DNA of 39,237 nucleotides from Pseudolysinimonas_A sp041984585. Its GTDB lineage: Bacteria; Actinomycetota; Actinomycetes; Actinomycetales; Microbacteriaceae. The notes below the pieces were generated by a model. That model worked only from the letters and a program-made list of their open reading frames with translations, was not told where the DNA came from and searched no databases. The stretch spans positions 1 to 39,237 of the forward strand of contig JBHIXX010000023.1 in the NCBI GenBank assembly GCA_041984585.1. Reading direction: 5' to 3'. Shown one piece after another: positions 16,634 to 23,770 of this stretch. Position 1 is the first letter of the stretch. Each line of letters opens with the position of its first letter. Made by a program: the position numbers and the translations under genes.

Positions 16634-17428
16634 TCAGAAGGTGATTCGCGTGCTGATTTCGACGGTGCTAACGGCCTGCAGGGTCTGTGAGAATCCGACA
16701 CCCACTTGCGCTGCCTTGACGACCGGCACCGCTGCAAGATCGAGCGCCGCGGCTAGGCTCGCGCGGGACTCGCGCGTGCCGTTGACGGTCATCGTGTATT
16801 CGAGAAGTTCGGTGTCGGCCCTCATGTTGATCAAGTCGAGCAACTCGTCGTCGGCCGACAAGTTCCGTTGGGCCAGGTAGGCACGCGCTTCTTCCGGCCG
16901 GGGCGCACCGCCGGCGAACTTCACCACGACTTCCAGCCGTTTCGCGATTTCCTCGGCGACTTCTCGACTGCCGTCGACATCGGCTCTCAGCAGCTTCAAT
17001 ACGGCACTAAATCGCGCGTCATGCTTCAGCGTGGTCTTGTCCACACGGGTCTCGACAACTTCAACCGTTCGCGCGCCGAGGAGGCCTGCTACCTGGCCGA
17101 CCGCTCGATGCTTTGCGCTGGCGAACGCCTGTAGGGCGGTGTCGGCGGGCTCGTAGCTCGCGGCTCGGTACGGATTCTTCACCAGCAGGGTGTTTCGCAT
17201 TGACTGCCCCGAACGCTCAAGCATCTCACGGACCGCGAGCGCCCCATCCACGTTGACGGCGGGCGTCAACGAGTAGGGAATCACCATCGCGAAGCGATCT
17301 TCGAGCAAGCGCGCCGAGCTCGGTTCGTGCAGGATCGTCAGATACAGGTCGTCGTCAGCGACCAGCACCGATAGCGGCGCGACTGGCGTCTCGCGGCTCG
17401 GTTTCCCCGCTTCCCCCACCCCGCTCAT
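16634..17428 (-). CDS. Unknown 264-residue partner of a membrane GTPase
   Basis: No family recognised. The N-terminal part (APLSVLVADDDLYLTILHEP, RFAMVIPYSLTPAVNVDG) looks like beta-rich sequence. Its middle (residues ~110-200) is helical and charged (ARFSAVLKLLRADVDG, VAEEIAKRLEVVVKF). The C-terminal region alternates strands and ends TVEISTRITF. No signal peptide or obvious membrane helix is visible. It starts at the ATG that overlaps the TGA of the GTPase gene by one base (TGATG), so the two proteins are made together and probably interact. It could be an effector, adaptor or substrate of the GTPase. Confidence 0.7.
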   Translation of the reverse strand: MSGVGEAGKPSRETPVAPLSVLVADDDLYLTILHEPSSARLLEDRFAMVIPYSLTPAVNVDGALAVREMLERSGQSMRNTLLVKNPYRAASYEPADTALQAFASAKHRAVGQVAGLLGARTVEVVETRVDKTTLKHDARFSAVLKLLRADVDGSREVAEEIAKRLEVVVKFAGGAPRPEEARAYLAQRNLSADDELLDLINMRADTELLEYTMTVNGTRESRASLAAALDLAAVPVVKAAQVGVGFSQTLQAVSTVEISTRITF

Positions 17429-18066
17429 CAGACTCCTCCGAGATCGTCGATCAGCTTCTCAGTGGCCTCGGACGTTGCGAGAGAACCGACCACGATGGGT
17501 GCAGGTCCGAGTTTCGCGGCAGCCAGCGCGATCACCGGCTCTGTGGTGACTCTTGTGGCCAAGCGAACCGGATCGCTTGCGTAGCCCGTTTCGCCATCGG
17601 CCCAGGTCCCAACGAGGACAATCTTGGGCTTTCGGCGCTTCCTCGATGACATCCAGTTGTTGAGCAGCGCCAGATGATCTCTCAAGAGCGCCAGTTCGTG
17701 CGGGTTCTTCTGGGACACGAGATCGGCACGGAACAGGTACCAAACGTAGTCCGCTTCGAGAAAGGCGGACTTCCATTGCGGCAAGAGGATGCCTTGAGCG
17801 CCGCCGAGGTCCCGCGAAACCGTGAGCTTGCGCTTTTTGGGCCCGGAGCCAATCCAGAACTTGCCGCTGGACCATTGCCCCGGCTCGGCAGAATTCCGCT
17901 GACGCAGCTCCGCGAGGAGGGTCGTCTTCCCGACCTTCTCGCGCCCGAGGATCGCGAGCGACGCACCACGAATGTTCTTGAGTGGCCGAGTGGCCGCTGC
18001 CGCTGCCGCTCCGGTGCCCGCGAGGACCGCCGCTCCAGCCACGGCGACCAATACGGGGGCGACCAT
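17428..18066 (-). CDS. Membrane-anchored small GTPase
   Basis: A 212-residue protein with an N-terminal hydrophobic Ala/Val-rich helix (residues ~2-25) that should anchor it in the membrane or act as an uncleaved signal. The G domain follows: G1/P-loop GREKVGKT (41-48), G3 DLGG (86-89), G4 in the form TWAD (154-157) rather than NKxD, and a G5-like VVGSLAT. Nucleotide binding is therefore likely, and guanine specificity plausible though the G4 is not canonical. The start at 18066 has a GAGG five to six bases upstream. It is the first gene of a two-gene cassette with the 264-residue protein. Membrane GTPases beside unknown partners are recurrent in prokaryotic defence islands, and this one lies next to a restriction operon. 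Confidence 0.78.
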   Translation of the reverse strand: MVAPVLVAVAGAAVLAGTGAAAAAATRPLKNIRGASLAILGREKVGKTTLLAELRQRNSAEPGQWSSGKFWIGSGPKKRKLTVSRDLGGAQGILLPQWKSAFLEADYVWYLFRADLVSQKNPHELALLRDHLALLNNWMSSRKRRKPKIVLVGTWADGETGYASDPVRLATRVTTEPVIALAAAKLGPAPIVVGSLATSEATEKLIDDLGGV

Positions 18067-18195
18067 CGGAACCTCGCTCCTCTTCTGTCACGTCTCCACG
18101 GGTGTGCATCGAAAGCGTAGCGGCGAGCGTTTGGGTCCTCGCCGCGCTGACATGCAGGACGGTTACGTATTGCCGCACGACGACCGAACGGCTGT

Positions 18196-18738
18196 TCAGC
18201 GCGAGGAGTTCGCCGTCCTCCCCCGCACGACCCCGATGAACGCGTCGGACAGCGGGTGGGCATCCGTGGTGGGCCACACCAGCGACACCCCGGTGTCGTT
18301 CCCGTCCCGCAGCGGCCGTGCCACGACATCCTTCCGGGCGTGGAGCCGCGCGATGGATTGCGGCATGACGGCGACGCCGACGTTGGCGGCGACGAGTTCG
18401 ACGGCCGCGAGCCCGTCGCCGGTGAGCAGGTCGACCTCCTGCTGTGTCTCGTCGGCGAGGTCGGCGAGGTCGACGCTGTCGAGCGCGGCGACGAGCGATC
18501 CGCGGGGGGAGAGCACGACGGGCGCTTCCCGGTAGAGGGGGATGGCGTGCCGGTCGTCGTCGGCGACGGTGTCGCGCAGGAACGCCATGTGTACGGTGCC
18601 GTCCTCGAGTGCGGCGAGGGCATCCGCCTGCAGCATGGGGCGGAGTTCGAGCACTCCGAGGCGTCTCTCGCGCCAGATGCGCTCCCATTTGCCGGGGGTG
18701 ACGCCGGGCACGAAGGCGACGACGAGGGGCTCCGGCAT
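18196..18738 (-). CDS. LysR substrate-binding-domain protein without DNA-binding domain
   Basis: A 180-residue protein equivalent to the effector-binding half of LysR regulators: VVAFVPGVTPGKWERIWRER, LEDGTVHMAFLRD, VDLLTGDGLAAVELVAANVG, VAVMPQSIARL. It starts at its own ATG, six bases behind a TAGCCT -10 on this strand, so it is a complete short gene and not a truncated regulator. The same arrangement, divergent from a DUF5997 gene, recurs in Microbacteriaceae. It may bind a small ligand and regulate through another protein. It marks the return to the ordinary chromosome after the island. Confidence 0.82.
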   Translation of the reverse strand: MPEPLVVAFVPGVTPGKWERIWRERRLGVLELRPMLQADALAALEDGTVHMAFLRDTVADDDRHAIPLYREAPVVLSPRGSLVAALDSVDLADLADETQQEVDLLTGDGLAAVELVAANVGVAVMPQSIARLHARKDVVARPLRDGNDTGVSLVWPTTDAHPLSDAFIGVVRGRTANSSR

Positions 18739-18744
18739 GCGGTC

Positions 18745-18788
18745 AGGCTACCCGCCGCCCTCTGGCGGGCGGCCGGGGCGCGTAGCCT
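18745..18788. promoter_or_regulatory. Divergent pair of -10 elements
   Basis: TAGCCT reading left occupies 18750-18745, six bases from the ATG at 18738. TAGCCT reading right occupies 18783-18788, seven bases from the ATG at 18796. Both genes would give leaderless mRNAs from one short divergent promoter region. Confidence 0.5.
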
Positions 18789-18795
18789 GTGGGGC

Positions 18796-19212
18796 ATGAC
18801 CGACGCCCCGCGCGAGGACCGCCGCCAGCAGCCGAAGCCGCCGAAGGAGCAGCTGCTGAAGCCGGCGACGGCGGCGCAGAAGTTGGGCGTGCACTTGCCG
18901 GCGACGCCGGAGGAGTTCCGCGCGGCGCCGATTTCGCGCACCGCGCTGCAGGCGCTGCAGGACGACCCGCCGGAGTGGCTGTCGACGCTGCGCAGGGAGG
19001 GGCCGCATCCGCGGTCGGAGGTGTCGCGGCGGCTGGGGGTGTCGAATTCGGCGCTGGCGCGCGCGGGTGTGAGCGATTCGATGACGTCGGCGGAGATCCG
19101 GGCGCTGCTGGAGGAGCGGCCGGAGTGGCTGGTGGCCGAGCGGGAGAAGTTCGCTCCGGGTTCGGGGCGCGTGCCGGGCACGGCGATCGGCGAGCGCCCG
19201 AGCGCCGAGTGA
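18796..19212 (+). CDS. DUF5997 family protein
   Basis: A 138-residue soluble protein matching the actinobacterial DUF5997 family. It has a Pro/Lys-rich start, then LKPATAAQKLGVHLPATPEEF, ISRTALQALQDDPPEWLSTL, and a repeat-like second half, SALARAGVSDSMTSAEIRAL followed by LEERPEWLVAER. The paired PPEWL/RPEWL segments suggest two related helical units that could bind DNA or protein. Function is unknown. It is divergent from the LysR-like protein and overlaps the YchJ gene by four bases (GTGA), so it is cotranscribed with it. Confidence 0.85.
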   Translation: MTDAPREDRRQQPKPPKEQLLKPATAAQKLGVHLPATPEEFRAAPISRTALQALQDDPPEWLSTLRREGPHPRSEVSRRLGVSNSALARAGVSDSMTSAEIRALLEERPEWLVAEREKFAPGSGRVPGTAIGERPSAE

Positions 19213-19601
19213 GTCGGTCGCCGGACCCGTGCCCGTGCGGGTCGGGGGTGGCGTACGCGGGATGCTGTGGGCGGTGGCACGCGGGGGAGCCGGCGCCGAC
19301 GGCGGTGGCGCTGATGCGGTCGCGTTTCGCGGCGTTCGCCCGGGGTGACGTGGGTTACCTGCGGGCGTCGTGGCATCCGTCGACCGTTCCGGCGGATCTG
19401 AGTGTGGGCGACGGCACGGTGTGGCGGCGGCTGCAGATCGTGGATGCGGTGCGCGGCGGCGTGGACGACGCGGATGGCGTGGTGGAGTTCCGGGCGTCGT
19501 TCCGTGATGCGGAGGGTGGCGGCGGGGTGCTGCACGAGCGCAGCCGCTTCGTACGCGAGGCGGGTCGCTGGCTCTACGTGGACGGCGACATCCTCGACTG
19601 A
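19209..19601 (+). CDS. YchJ-family (UPF0225) SEC-C zinc-binding protein
   Basis: A 130-residue protein starting at GTG inside the stop of the previous gene. CPCGSGVAYAGCCGRWH near the N-terminus is a SEC-C zinc motif. It is followed by APTAVALMRSRFAAFARGDV and YLRASWHPSTVP, the core of the YchJ family with its NTF2-like fold, and ends in GRWLYVDGDI. Its length is typical of the family. The function is not established; zinc binding and a role in protein binding are inferred from SEC-C domains. Confidence 0.88.
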   Translation: MSRSPDPCPCGSGVAYAGCCGRWHAGEPAPTAVALMRSRFAAFARGDVGYLRASWHPSTVPADLSVGDGTVWRRLQIVDAVRGGVDDADGVVEFRASFRDAEGGGGVLHERSRFVREAGRWLYVDGDILD

Positions 19602-19664
19602 GTTCCGGGCCCTCACCTGACGCCGCACCGGCGGAACCGAGTTCCGAGGATCTCTCCCGGGCAG

Positions 19665-19706
19665 TAGCGTGAGAGCTTCCGGTCCCCCCCCTGATTCGAC
19701 CGGAAG
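19665..19706 (+). promoter_or_regulatory. -10 element and leader hairpin of the phytochrome gene
   Basis: TAGCGT at 19665-19670 could be the -10. The expected transcript then opens with an 8-bp perfect inverted repeat, CTTCCGGT (19676-19683) / ACCGGAAG (19699-19706), whose 15-base loop begins with eight cytosines. The start codon lies 13 bases further on. It could be a leader hairpin or an operator. Confidence 0.45.
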
Positions 19707-19718
19707 ACGGAGCCGCTG

Positions 19719-21701
19719 GTGGACCCCGCCGAACTCGCGGTCGACCCCGACGAGGTGCGTCGCCTCGCGGAGTGCGCGCGTGAGCCGATCCGCACGCCGG
19801 GTGCGGTGCAGTCGTTCGGCACGCTGCTGGGTGTCGACGCCGACACGGGGCGCGTGGTGGTGGCGAGCGAGGACGCCGCCGACTGGCTGGGTCGCGATCT
19901 GGCCGAGGTGGGCGACCCGGTGCTCGACTATGCGGCGCGCACGGGCACGGCGGTGGACCCGGTGCGGGTGGACTGGCGGGGGGTGCCGGCGGATGCGATC
20001 GTGCACCGCGTCGGCGAGGTGGCGATCGTGGAGATCGAGCCGCTGTTCGCGGGGGAGTACGCGCGCACCCCGGTGGTGGCGGCGATCCAGCGGCTGTCGA
20101 CGCTGACGTCGACGGCGGAGCTGCTGCGGGTGGCGGCGGAGGAGATCCGGTCGATCACCGGCTACGACCGGGTGATGGTCCACCGCTTCCACCCGGACGG
20201 TCACGGCGAGGTGGTGGCGGAGTCGGCGGCCCCGGGCGCGGAGTCGTACCTGGGTCTGCACTTCCCGTCGTCGGACATCCCGCCGCAGGCGCGCGAGCTG
20301 TACGTGTCGAAGCTGTCGCGGCAGATCGCCGATTCGTCGGCTGCGGCGGTGCCGCTGGTGGCGCTGGAGGTGGATCCGGCGTCGATCGACTTGTCGGCGG
20401 CGGAGCTGCGGGCGGTGTCGCCGTACCACCTGCGGTACATGCGCAACATGGGCCAGGCGGCGACGGTGTCGTTCTCGCTGGTGGAGCACGGGCGACTGGT
20501 GGGGATGATCACCTGCGCCCACGGGGAGCCGCGGCGCCTGCCGCCGCTGCTGCGCCGGTCGCTGGAGGTTCTGGCGAATCAGGTGACGATGCAGGTGTCG
20601 TCGATGCGGCAGATCGAGTCGCTGCGCCGCACGGTGGAGGTGCGGGAGCGTCGGGCGGAGCTGCTGGCGCCGCTGTACGGGTCGGATGACGTGTTCCGGG
20701 CACTGCTGGACGGGTCGCGCACGGTGCTCGATCTGATTCCGGCGGCGGGCGTGCTGGTGCGCATCGGCGGGGTGACGCGGGTGGCGGGCGAGGTGCCGGA
20801 TCGGGCGGCGCTGGAGCGGGTGCTGGACGACTGGGACGGCGCACCGCTGGCGTTCGAGTGCCTGGAGCGGGAGCGTCCGGATCTGGCGGCGCTGCTGCCC
20901 GACCTGGCCGGGTTGCTGGTGGTGCCGATCAACGGTCGACCGCCCGCGGGCGCCGCGGCCGAACTCGACGACGACGACGCGGAGGCGGGTCCGCCCGACG
21001 TGCTGGTGTTCACCCGGCGGGAGTTGGCCCGCGAGGTGTCGTGGCTGGGTGACCCGGGCATCGGGAGCCGGCCCGATGGGCTGTCGCCGCGCACGTCGTT
21101 CAGCGCGTGGAAGCAGAGCGTGCGCGGCCGGTCGGAGCCGTGGGGCGACGCGGTGGCGGAGGCACGGGAGCTGGCGGAGGAGCTGGCGGTGGCGCTGCAC
21201 CGCCGGGCGGAGGCGAAGCTGGCGGAGCTGGCGATGCGCGATCCGTTGACGGGTCTCTACAACCGGCGCTACCTGGTGGAGCGTCTGAGCACACGCGGGC
21301 CGGTGGGGCCGCAGGGCAAGTCGGTGCTGTTCGTCGACTTGGACGACTTCAAGGTGGTGAACGACGAGTTCGGCCACGACGTTGGCGACGAAGTGATCCT
21401 GGCGGTGGCCCGTCGCCTGACGGCGCATTCGCGGGTGCAGGACGTGGTGATCCGCCTCGGCGGCGACGAGTTCGTGGTGCTGTGCGAGGGGGCGCAGGGC
21501 GACGACGCGGCGGCGATCGCGGAGCGGATCGTGGAGGCGGTGGCGGTGCCGATCGTGGTCGGCTCTCGGGTGGTGAAGGTGACGGCGTCGTGCGGCATCG
21601 TGGTGGCCGCCCCGGGGACCCCGCGCGAGGGGCTGCTCGAGGCGGCGGACGCCGCGATGTACCGGGCGAAGCGGGCGGGTCGCAACCGCATCTCGGACTG
21701 A
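19719..21701 (+). CDS. Bacteriophytochrome-linked diguanylate cyclase (PAS-GAF-PHY-GGDEF)
   Basis: A 660-residue red/far-red light sensor that should make cyclic di-GMP. The N-terminal ECAREPIRTPGAVQSFG contains Cys19 in the place where bacteriophytochromes attach biliverdin. The GAF domain has SSDIPPQAREL (Asp186) and SPYHLRYMRNMG (His237). The PHY domain carries the tongue motif PRTSFSAWKQSVRGRSEPW. The GGDEF domain follows a coiled linker, with an intact GGDEF at 581-585 and an RxxD inhibitory site (RVQD, 572-575) five residues before it. The usual CHH after the GAF strand reads CAH (266-268). No haem oxygenase gene is in the window, so biliverdin must come from elsewhere. The GTG at 19719 is the best start; an EAL phosphodiesterase gene lies close by. 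Confidence 0.93.
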   Translation: MDPAELAVDPDEVRRLAECAREPIRTPGAVQSFGTLLGVDADTGRVVVASEDAADWLGRDLAEVGDPVLDYAARTGTAVDPVRVDWRGVPADAIVHRVGEVAIVEIEPLFAGEYARTPVVAAIQRLSTLTSTAELLRVAAEEIRSITGYDRVMVHRFHPDGHGEVVAESAAPGAESYLGLHFPSSDIPPQARELYVSKLSRQIADSSAAAVPLVALEVDPASIDLSAAELRAVSPYHLRYMRNMGQAATVSFSLVEHGRLVGMITCAHGEPRRLPPLLRRSLEVLANQVTMQVSSMRQIESLRRTVEVRERRAELLAPLYGSDDVFRALLDGSRTVLDLIPAAGVLVRIGGVTRVAGEVPDRAALERVLDDWDGAPLAFECLERERPDLAALLPDLAGLLVVPINGRPPAGAAAELDDDDAEAGPPDVLVFTRRELAREVSWLGDPGIGSRPDGLSPRTSFSAWKQSVRGRSEPWGDAVAEARELAEELAVALHRRAEAKLAELAMRDPLTGLYNRRYLVERLSTRGPVGPQGKSVLFVDLDDFKVVNDEFGHDVGDEVILAVARRLTAHSRVQDVVIRLGGDEFVVLCEGAQGDDAAAIAERIVEAVAVPIVVGSRVVKVTASCGIVVAAPGTPREGLLEAADAAMYRAKRAGRNRISD

Positions 21702-21764
21702 CCGTCGGCGCCCGCGTCCTGCAGGTGCCGTGCGCTGGCGGCCGTCAGGCGGTGGCGGCGGGCG

Positions 21765-22064
21765 TCAGGCGGTGGCGCGCGCGGCCGGCTCGGGGAGGAT
21801 GCGCATCCCGGCGGTGGTGTTGGCGGAGTCGATGAGCTGGTCGAGCCACTCGCGGTTGATGTCGTGCTCGCCGGCGGCGGTGTCGAAGCGCAGCGTCGCC
21901 GCGGCGTTGATCCAGATGGTGGATCGCCCGTCGGCGGTGTCGATGGTGAGCGCGAACGCCTCGTTGCGTCGCAGCTTGGCGACGACGACCAGTTCCACGT
22001 GCGCGAGCGTGCGATCGTCGATCTCGAACGACGCAGGCGGCGAACCGTAGTGCAGCGACCCCAT
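21765..22064 (-). CDS. DUF7882-like small protein, copy A
   Basis: A 99-residue protein beginning MGSLHYG, with the family pattern of SFEIDDRTLAHVELVVVAKL, RRNEAF, STIWINAAATLRF, and INREWLDQLIDSANTTAGM. This family is common and multicopy in Microbacteriaceae and of unknown function. It looks like a compact beta-rich domain ending in a helix. A TAGGAT -10 (bases 22077-22072) lies seven bases from the ATG, giving a leaderless transcript. It is divergent from the 88-residue gene at 22113. Copy B lies at 23348. Confidence 0.82.
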   Translation of the reverse strand: MGSLHYGSPPASFEIDDRTLAHVELVVVAKLRRNEAFALTIDTADGRSTIWINAAATLRFDTAAGEHDINREWLDQLIDSANTTAGMRILPEPAARATA

Positions 22065-22071
22065 CGTGTCG

Positions 22072-22106
22072 ATCCTAGGCCGCGCTCCGGTGATGCGGGG
22101 TAGCCT
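22072..22106. promoter_or_regulatory. Divergent -10 elements
   Basis: TAGGAT reading left (22077-22072) serves the DUF7882-like gene and TAGCCT reading right (22101-22106) serves the 88-residue gene. The latter ends six bases before the GTG at 22113. Both imply transcripts starting at or near the start codon. Confidence 0.45.
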
Positions 22107-22112
22107 GTCCCG

Positions 22113-22379
22113 GTGGCGATCGTGAACCGTTTGACCGTCGACGGCCGGGACTATTTCCTCCCCGAGCCGGTCACGGAGTTGAAGGCTCAGATCCTCGCGG
22201 CCATCCAGGCTGGTGGCGGCTACGTCAACGTGCCGCCGCTGCGCGGGGGGCCGGGCATCGACATCCTGTTCTCGCCGGGCATGCCGGTGACGTGGTCGCA
22301 GATCGACGTGGGCGGGGATGCCGCCGCGGAGTCGGATTCCGACGGCGCGGCCGCGCACGGCGACGAGTTCGAGATCTGA
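22113..22379 (+). CDS. Small conserved-looking protein of unknown function
   Basis: An 88-residue protein, GTG start, beginning VNRLTVDGRDYFLPEP and continuing with VTELKAQILAAIQAGGGYVN, VPPLRGGPGIDILFSPGMPV and TWSQIDV. It then ends in an acidic Ala/Ser/Asp tail. The strand-helix-strand pattern and the codon bias support a real gene. The phrase GGGYVNVPP and the terminal TPVTWSQ-like motif resemble small Microbacteriaceae proteins that often accompany the DUF7882 family, but I cannot name a family. Confidence 0.68.
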   Translation: MAIVNRLTVDGRDYFLPEPVTELKAQILAAIQAGGGYVNVPPLRGGPGIDILFSPGMPVTWSQIDVGGDAAAESDSDGAAAHGDEFEI

Positions 22380-22386
22380 CCGCGCC

Positions 22387-23175
22387 CTAACCGTCGAGCC
22401 GGTACAGCAGCGGCTCGACCTGCTCGCGGGGGAGCGGGGGCGAGAAGTAGTAGCCCTGCCCGCGATCGGCACCCCAGTGCCGGGCGCGCTCGAGGTGCTC
22501 CTCGGTCTCGATGCCTTCGGCGACGACGGTCGCGTCGCGGTCGCGCGCGATTTCGACGCACTCGTCCACGAGGATGTCGATGGCGCGGGTTCCGGCCTGC
22601 ACGAGTGAGCGGTCGATCTTGATCTCGGTGAGCGGCAGGCGGCGGATCAGGTCGAGCGACGTGTTGCCGCTGCCGAAGTCGTCGATGGAGACGCCGACGC
22701 CGCCGTCGATGAGGGCGGCGAGGGTGGTGCGCTCGGAGCGCGAGTAGGTGATCGCCGGCGACTCGGTGATCTCGACGGTGAGCGCCCGGTGCGGCAGGTC
22801 GAGGGTGCGCAGCTTGCCGAGCACGGCGGCGGCGAAGTCGGGCTCGAGTTCGCTGGGCGACACGTTGATCGCGACGCCGACGTGCAGCCCGCGGCGGTGC
22901 CAGTCGGCGGCCCGGCGGCCCGACTCGTCGAGCATGAACCGGCCCACGTCGGAGATGAGCCCGTACCGTTCGGCGACGTCGATGAAGCGCTCGGGCAGCA
23001 GCAGACCGTGCTGCGGATGCTGCCAGCGGCAGAGCGCCTCGAGGCTCGTGACCCGCATGTTCTTCAGGTCGTACTGCGGCTGGTAGTGGGCGGTCAGCTC
23101 CCCGTGGCGGAACGCGCGCCGCAACTGCCCCGCCCAGTCGTCGGGCGTGAGCTCGGTGCTCGCGTCGGGTCGCAT
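22387..23175 (-). CDS. EAL-domain cyclic di-GMP phosphodiesterase
   Basis: A 262-residue stand-alone EAL domain with every catalytic element visible: SLEALCRWQ (the EAL motif), INVSPSEL, VEITES, IDDFGSGNTSLDLI, EIKIDRSLV, VVAEGIETEE and QGYYFSPPL. It should hydrolyse c-di-GMP to pGpG in the cytoplasm. I start it at the ATG at 23175. A longer frame reaches 23361 but would overlap the divergent DUF7882 gene at 23348, and the added sequence is low-complexity Arg/Pro. It lies convergent to the 88-residue gene and about 700 bases from the phytochrome-GGDEF synthase, so the two enzymes form a local make/break pair. Confidence 0.92.
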   Translation of the reverse strand: MRPDASTELTPDDWAGQLRRAFRHGELTAHYQPQYDLKNMRVTSLEALCRWQHPQHGLLLPERFIDVAERYGLISDVGRFMLDESGRRAADWHRRGLHVGVAINVSPSELEPDFAAAVLGKLRTLDLPHRALTVEITESPAITYSRSERTTLAALIDGGVGVSIDDFGSGNTSLDLIRRLPLTEIKIDRSLVQAGTRAIDILVDECVEIARDRDATVVAEGIETEEHLERARHWGADRGQGYYFSPPLPREQVEPLLYRLDG

Positions 23176-23333
23176 GGGTCCAGAGTCGTCGTCATCGGAT
23201 GCCTCGGTCAACAGGGTGGCGTCATCCGGTCCGGTGCGTATAATGCCCGATCCCGCCTCGCGGACCGGGCTGGGGGTCGCTCGGTGCGGGGAGGCGGCTC
23301 GCGGCGGTCGGCGGGCGCGAGGCGGGTTCCGCG

Positions 23334-23339
23334 TATCAT
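23334..23339 (+). promoter_or_regulatory. -10 element (TATCAT) before DUF7882-like copy B
   Basis: TATCAT lies eight bases before the ATG at 23348, with GGAGGG between them. Either a very short leader or leaderless initiation is possible. A second good -10, TATAAT at 23239-23244, lies further upstream. Confidence 0.4.
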
Positions 23340-23347
23340 CCGGAGGG

Positions 23348-23665
23348 ATGGGCACGTTCACCTACGACTCGAAGCTCACCGTCGCGTTCGACGACCGCAT
23401 CCTGGCTCACCTGCAGGTCGTCATCTGGTCGAAGCTGCGGCGGGGCGAGCAGTTCTCGTTCACCTGGACGGAGCCGTCGCGCAACGGGTTCGGGCGCACG
23501 TCGATCTGGATCGCGCCGTCGATCCCGCTCACCTTCGAGTACTTCGGCAGCCGGCAGCCGCGGCTGAACCCGGAGTGGGTGAAGGTGCTGAACAAGTCGG
23601 CCAACTCGCCGGGCGGGCTGGTGCTCGGGCCGGAGCCGTCGGGCTCCGCCGACTCGCCGGAATAG
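23348..23665 (+). CDS. DUF7882-like small protein, copy B
   Basis: A 105-residue protein starting MGTFTYDSKLTVAFDDRILA, followed by LQVVIWSKLRRGEQFSFTW, RTSIWIAPSIPLTFEYFGS, and LNPEWVKVLNKSANSPGGL. It is closer to the family consensus than copy A, which has lost the FFGSR-like turn. It is divergent from the EAL gene. No signal peptide is visible, and the function is unknown. Confidence 0.85.
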   Translation: MGTFTYDSKLTVAFDDRILAHLQVVIWSKLRRGEQFSFTWTEPSRNGFGRTSIWIAPSIPLTFEYFGSRQPRLNPEWVKVLNKSANSPGGLVLGPEPSGSADSPE

Positions 23666-23698
23666 CCCCCGCCGGGCCGCGCCGAAGCGAAGTCGCGC

Positions 23699-23730
23699 CT
23701 TGATAGGGGTGCGGCGGGCCCCGTGTCAAG
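23699..23730. other. Inverted repeat between copy B and the next gene
   Basis: CTTGA-ta-GGGG (23699-23709) can pair with CCCC-gtg-TCAAG (23719-23730) around a nine-base loop. No T-tract follows, so it is a weak terminator at best, or an operator for the gene at 23771. Confidence 0.35.
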
Positions 23731-23770
23731 ACCCCGCCGACGGTGACCAGCGCCGCCTAGCGTCGCTGTC

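Noticed and set aside
8455..18066. Integrase, transposase or insertion-sequence ends in the island
   Set aside because: None of the proteins resembles a recombinase and no terminal inverted repeats or target duplications were found. Mobility rests only on the tRNA position and composition.
17682..21428. A 1248-codon open frame on the minus strand
   Set aside because: It runs across the GTPase, LysR-like, DUF5997, YchJ and phytochrome genes in other frames, and its His/Arg/Pro-rich sequence is an artefact of high GC.
23239..23244. TATAAT as the main promoter of the DUF7882-like copy B
   Set aside because: It is a perfect -10 hexamer but has no usable -35 at 16-18 bases. It would give a leader of about 100 bases, while a closer TATCAT fits the local pattern.
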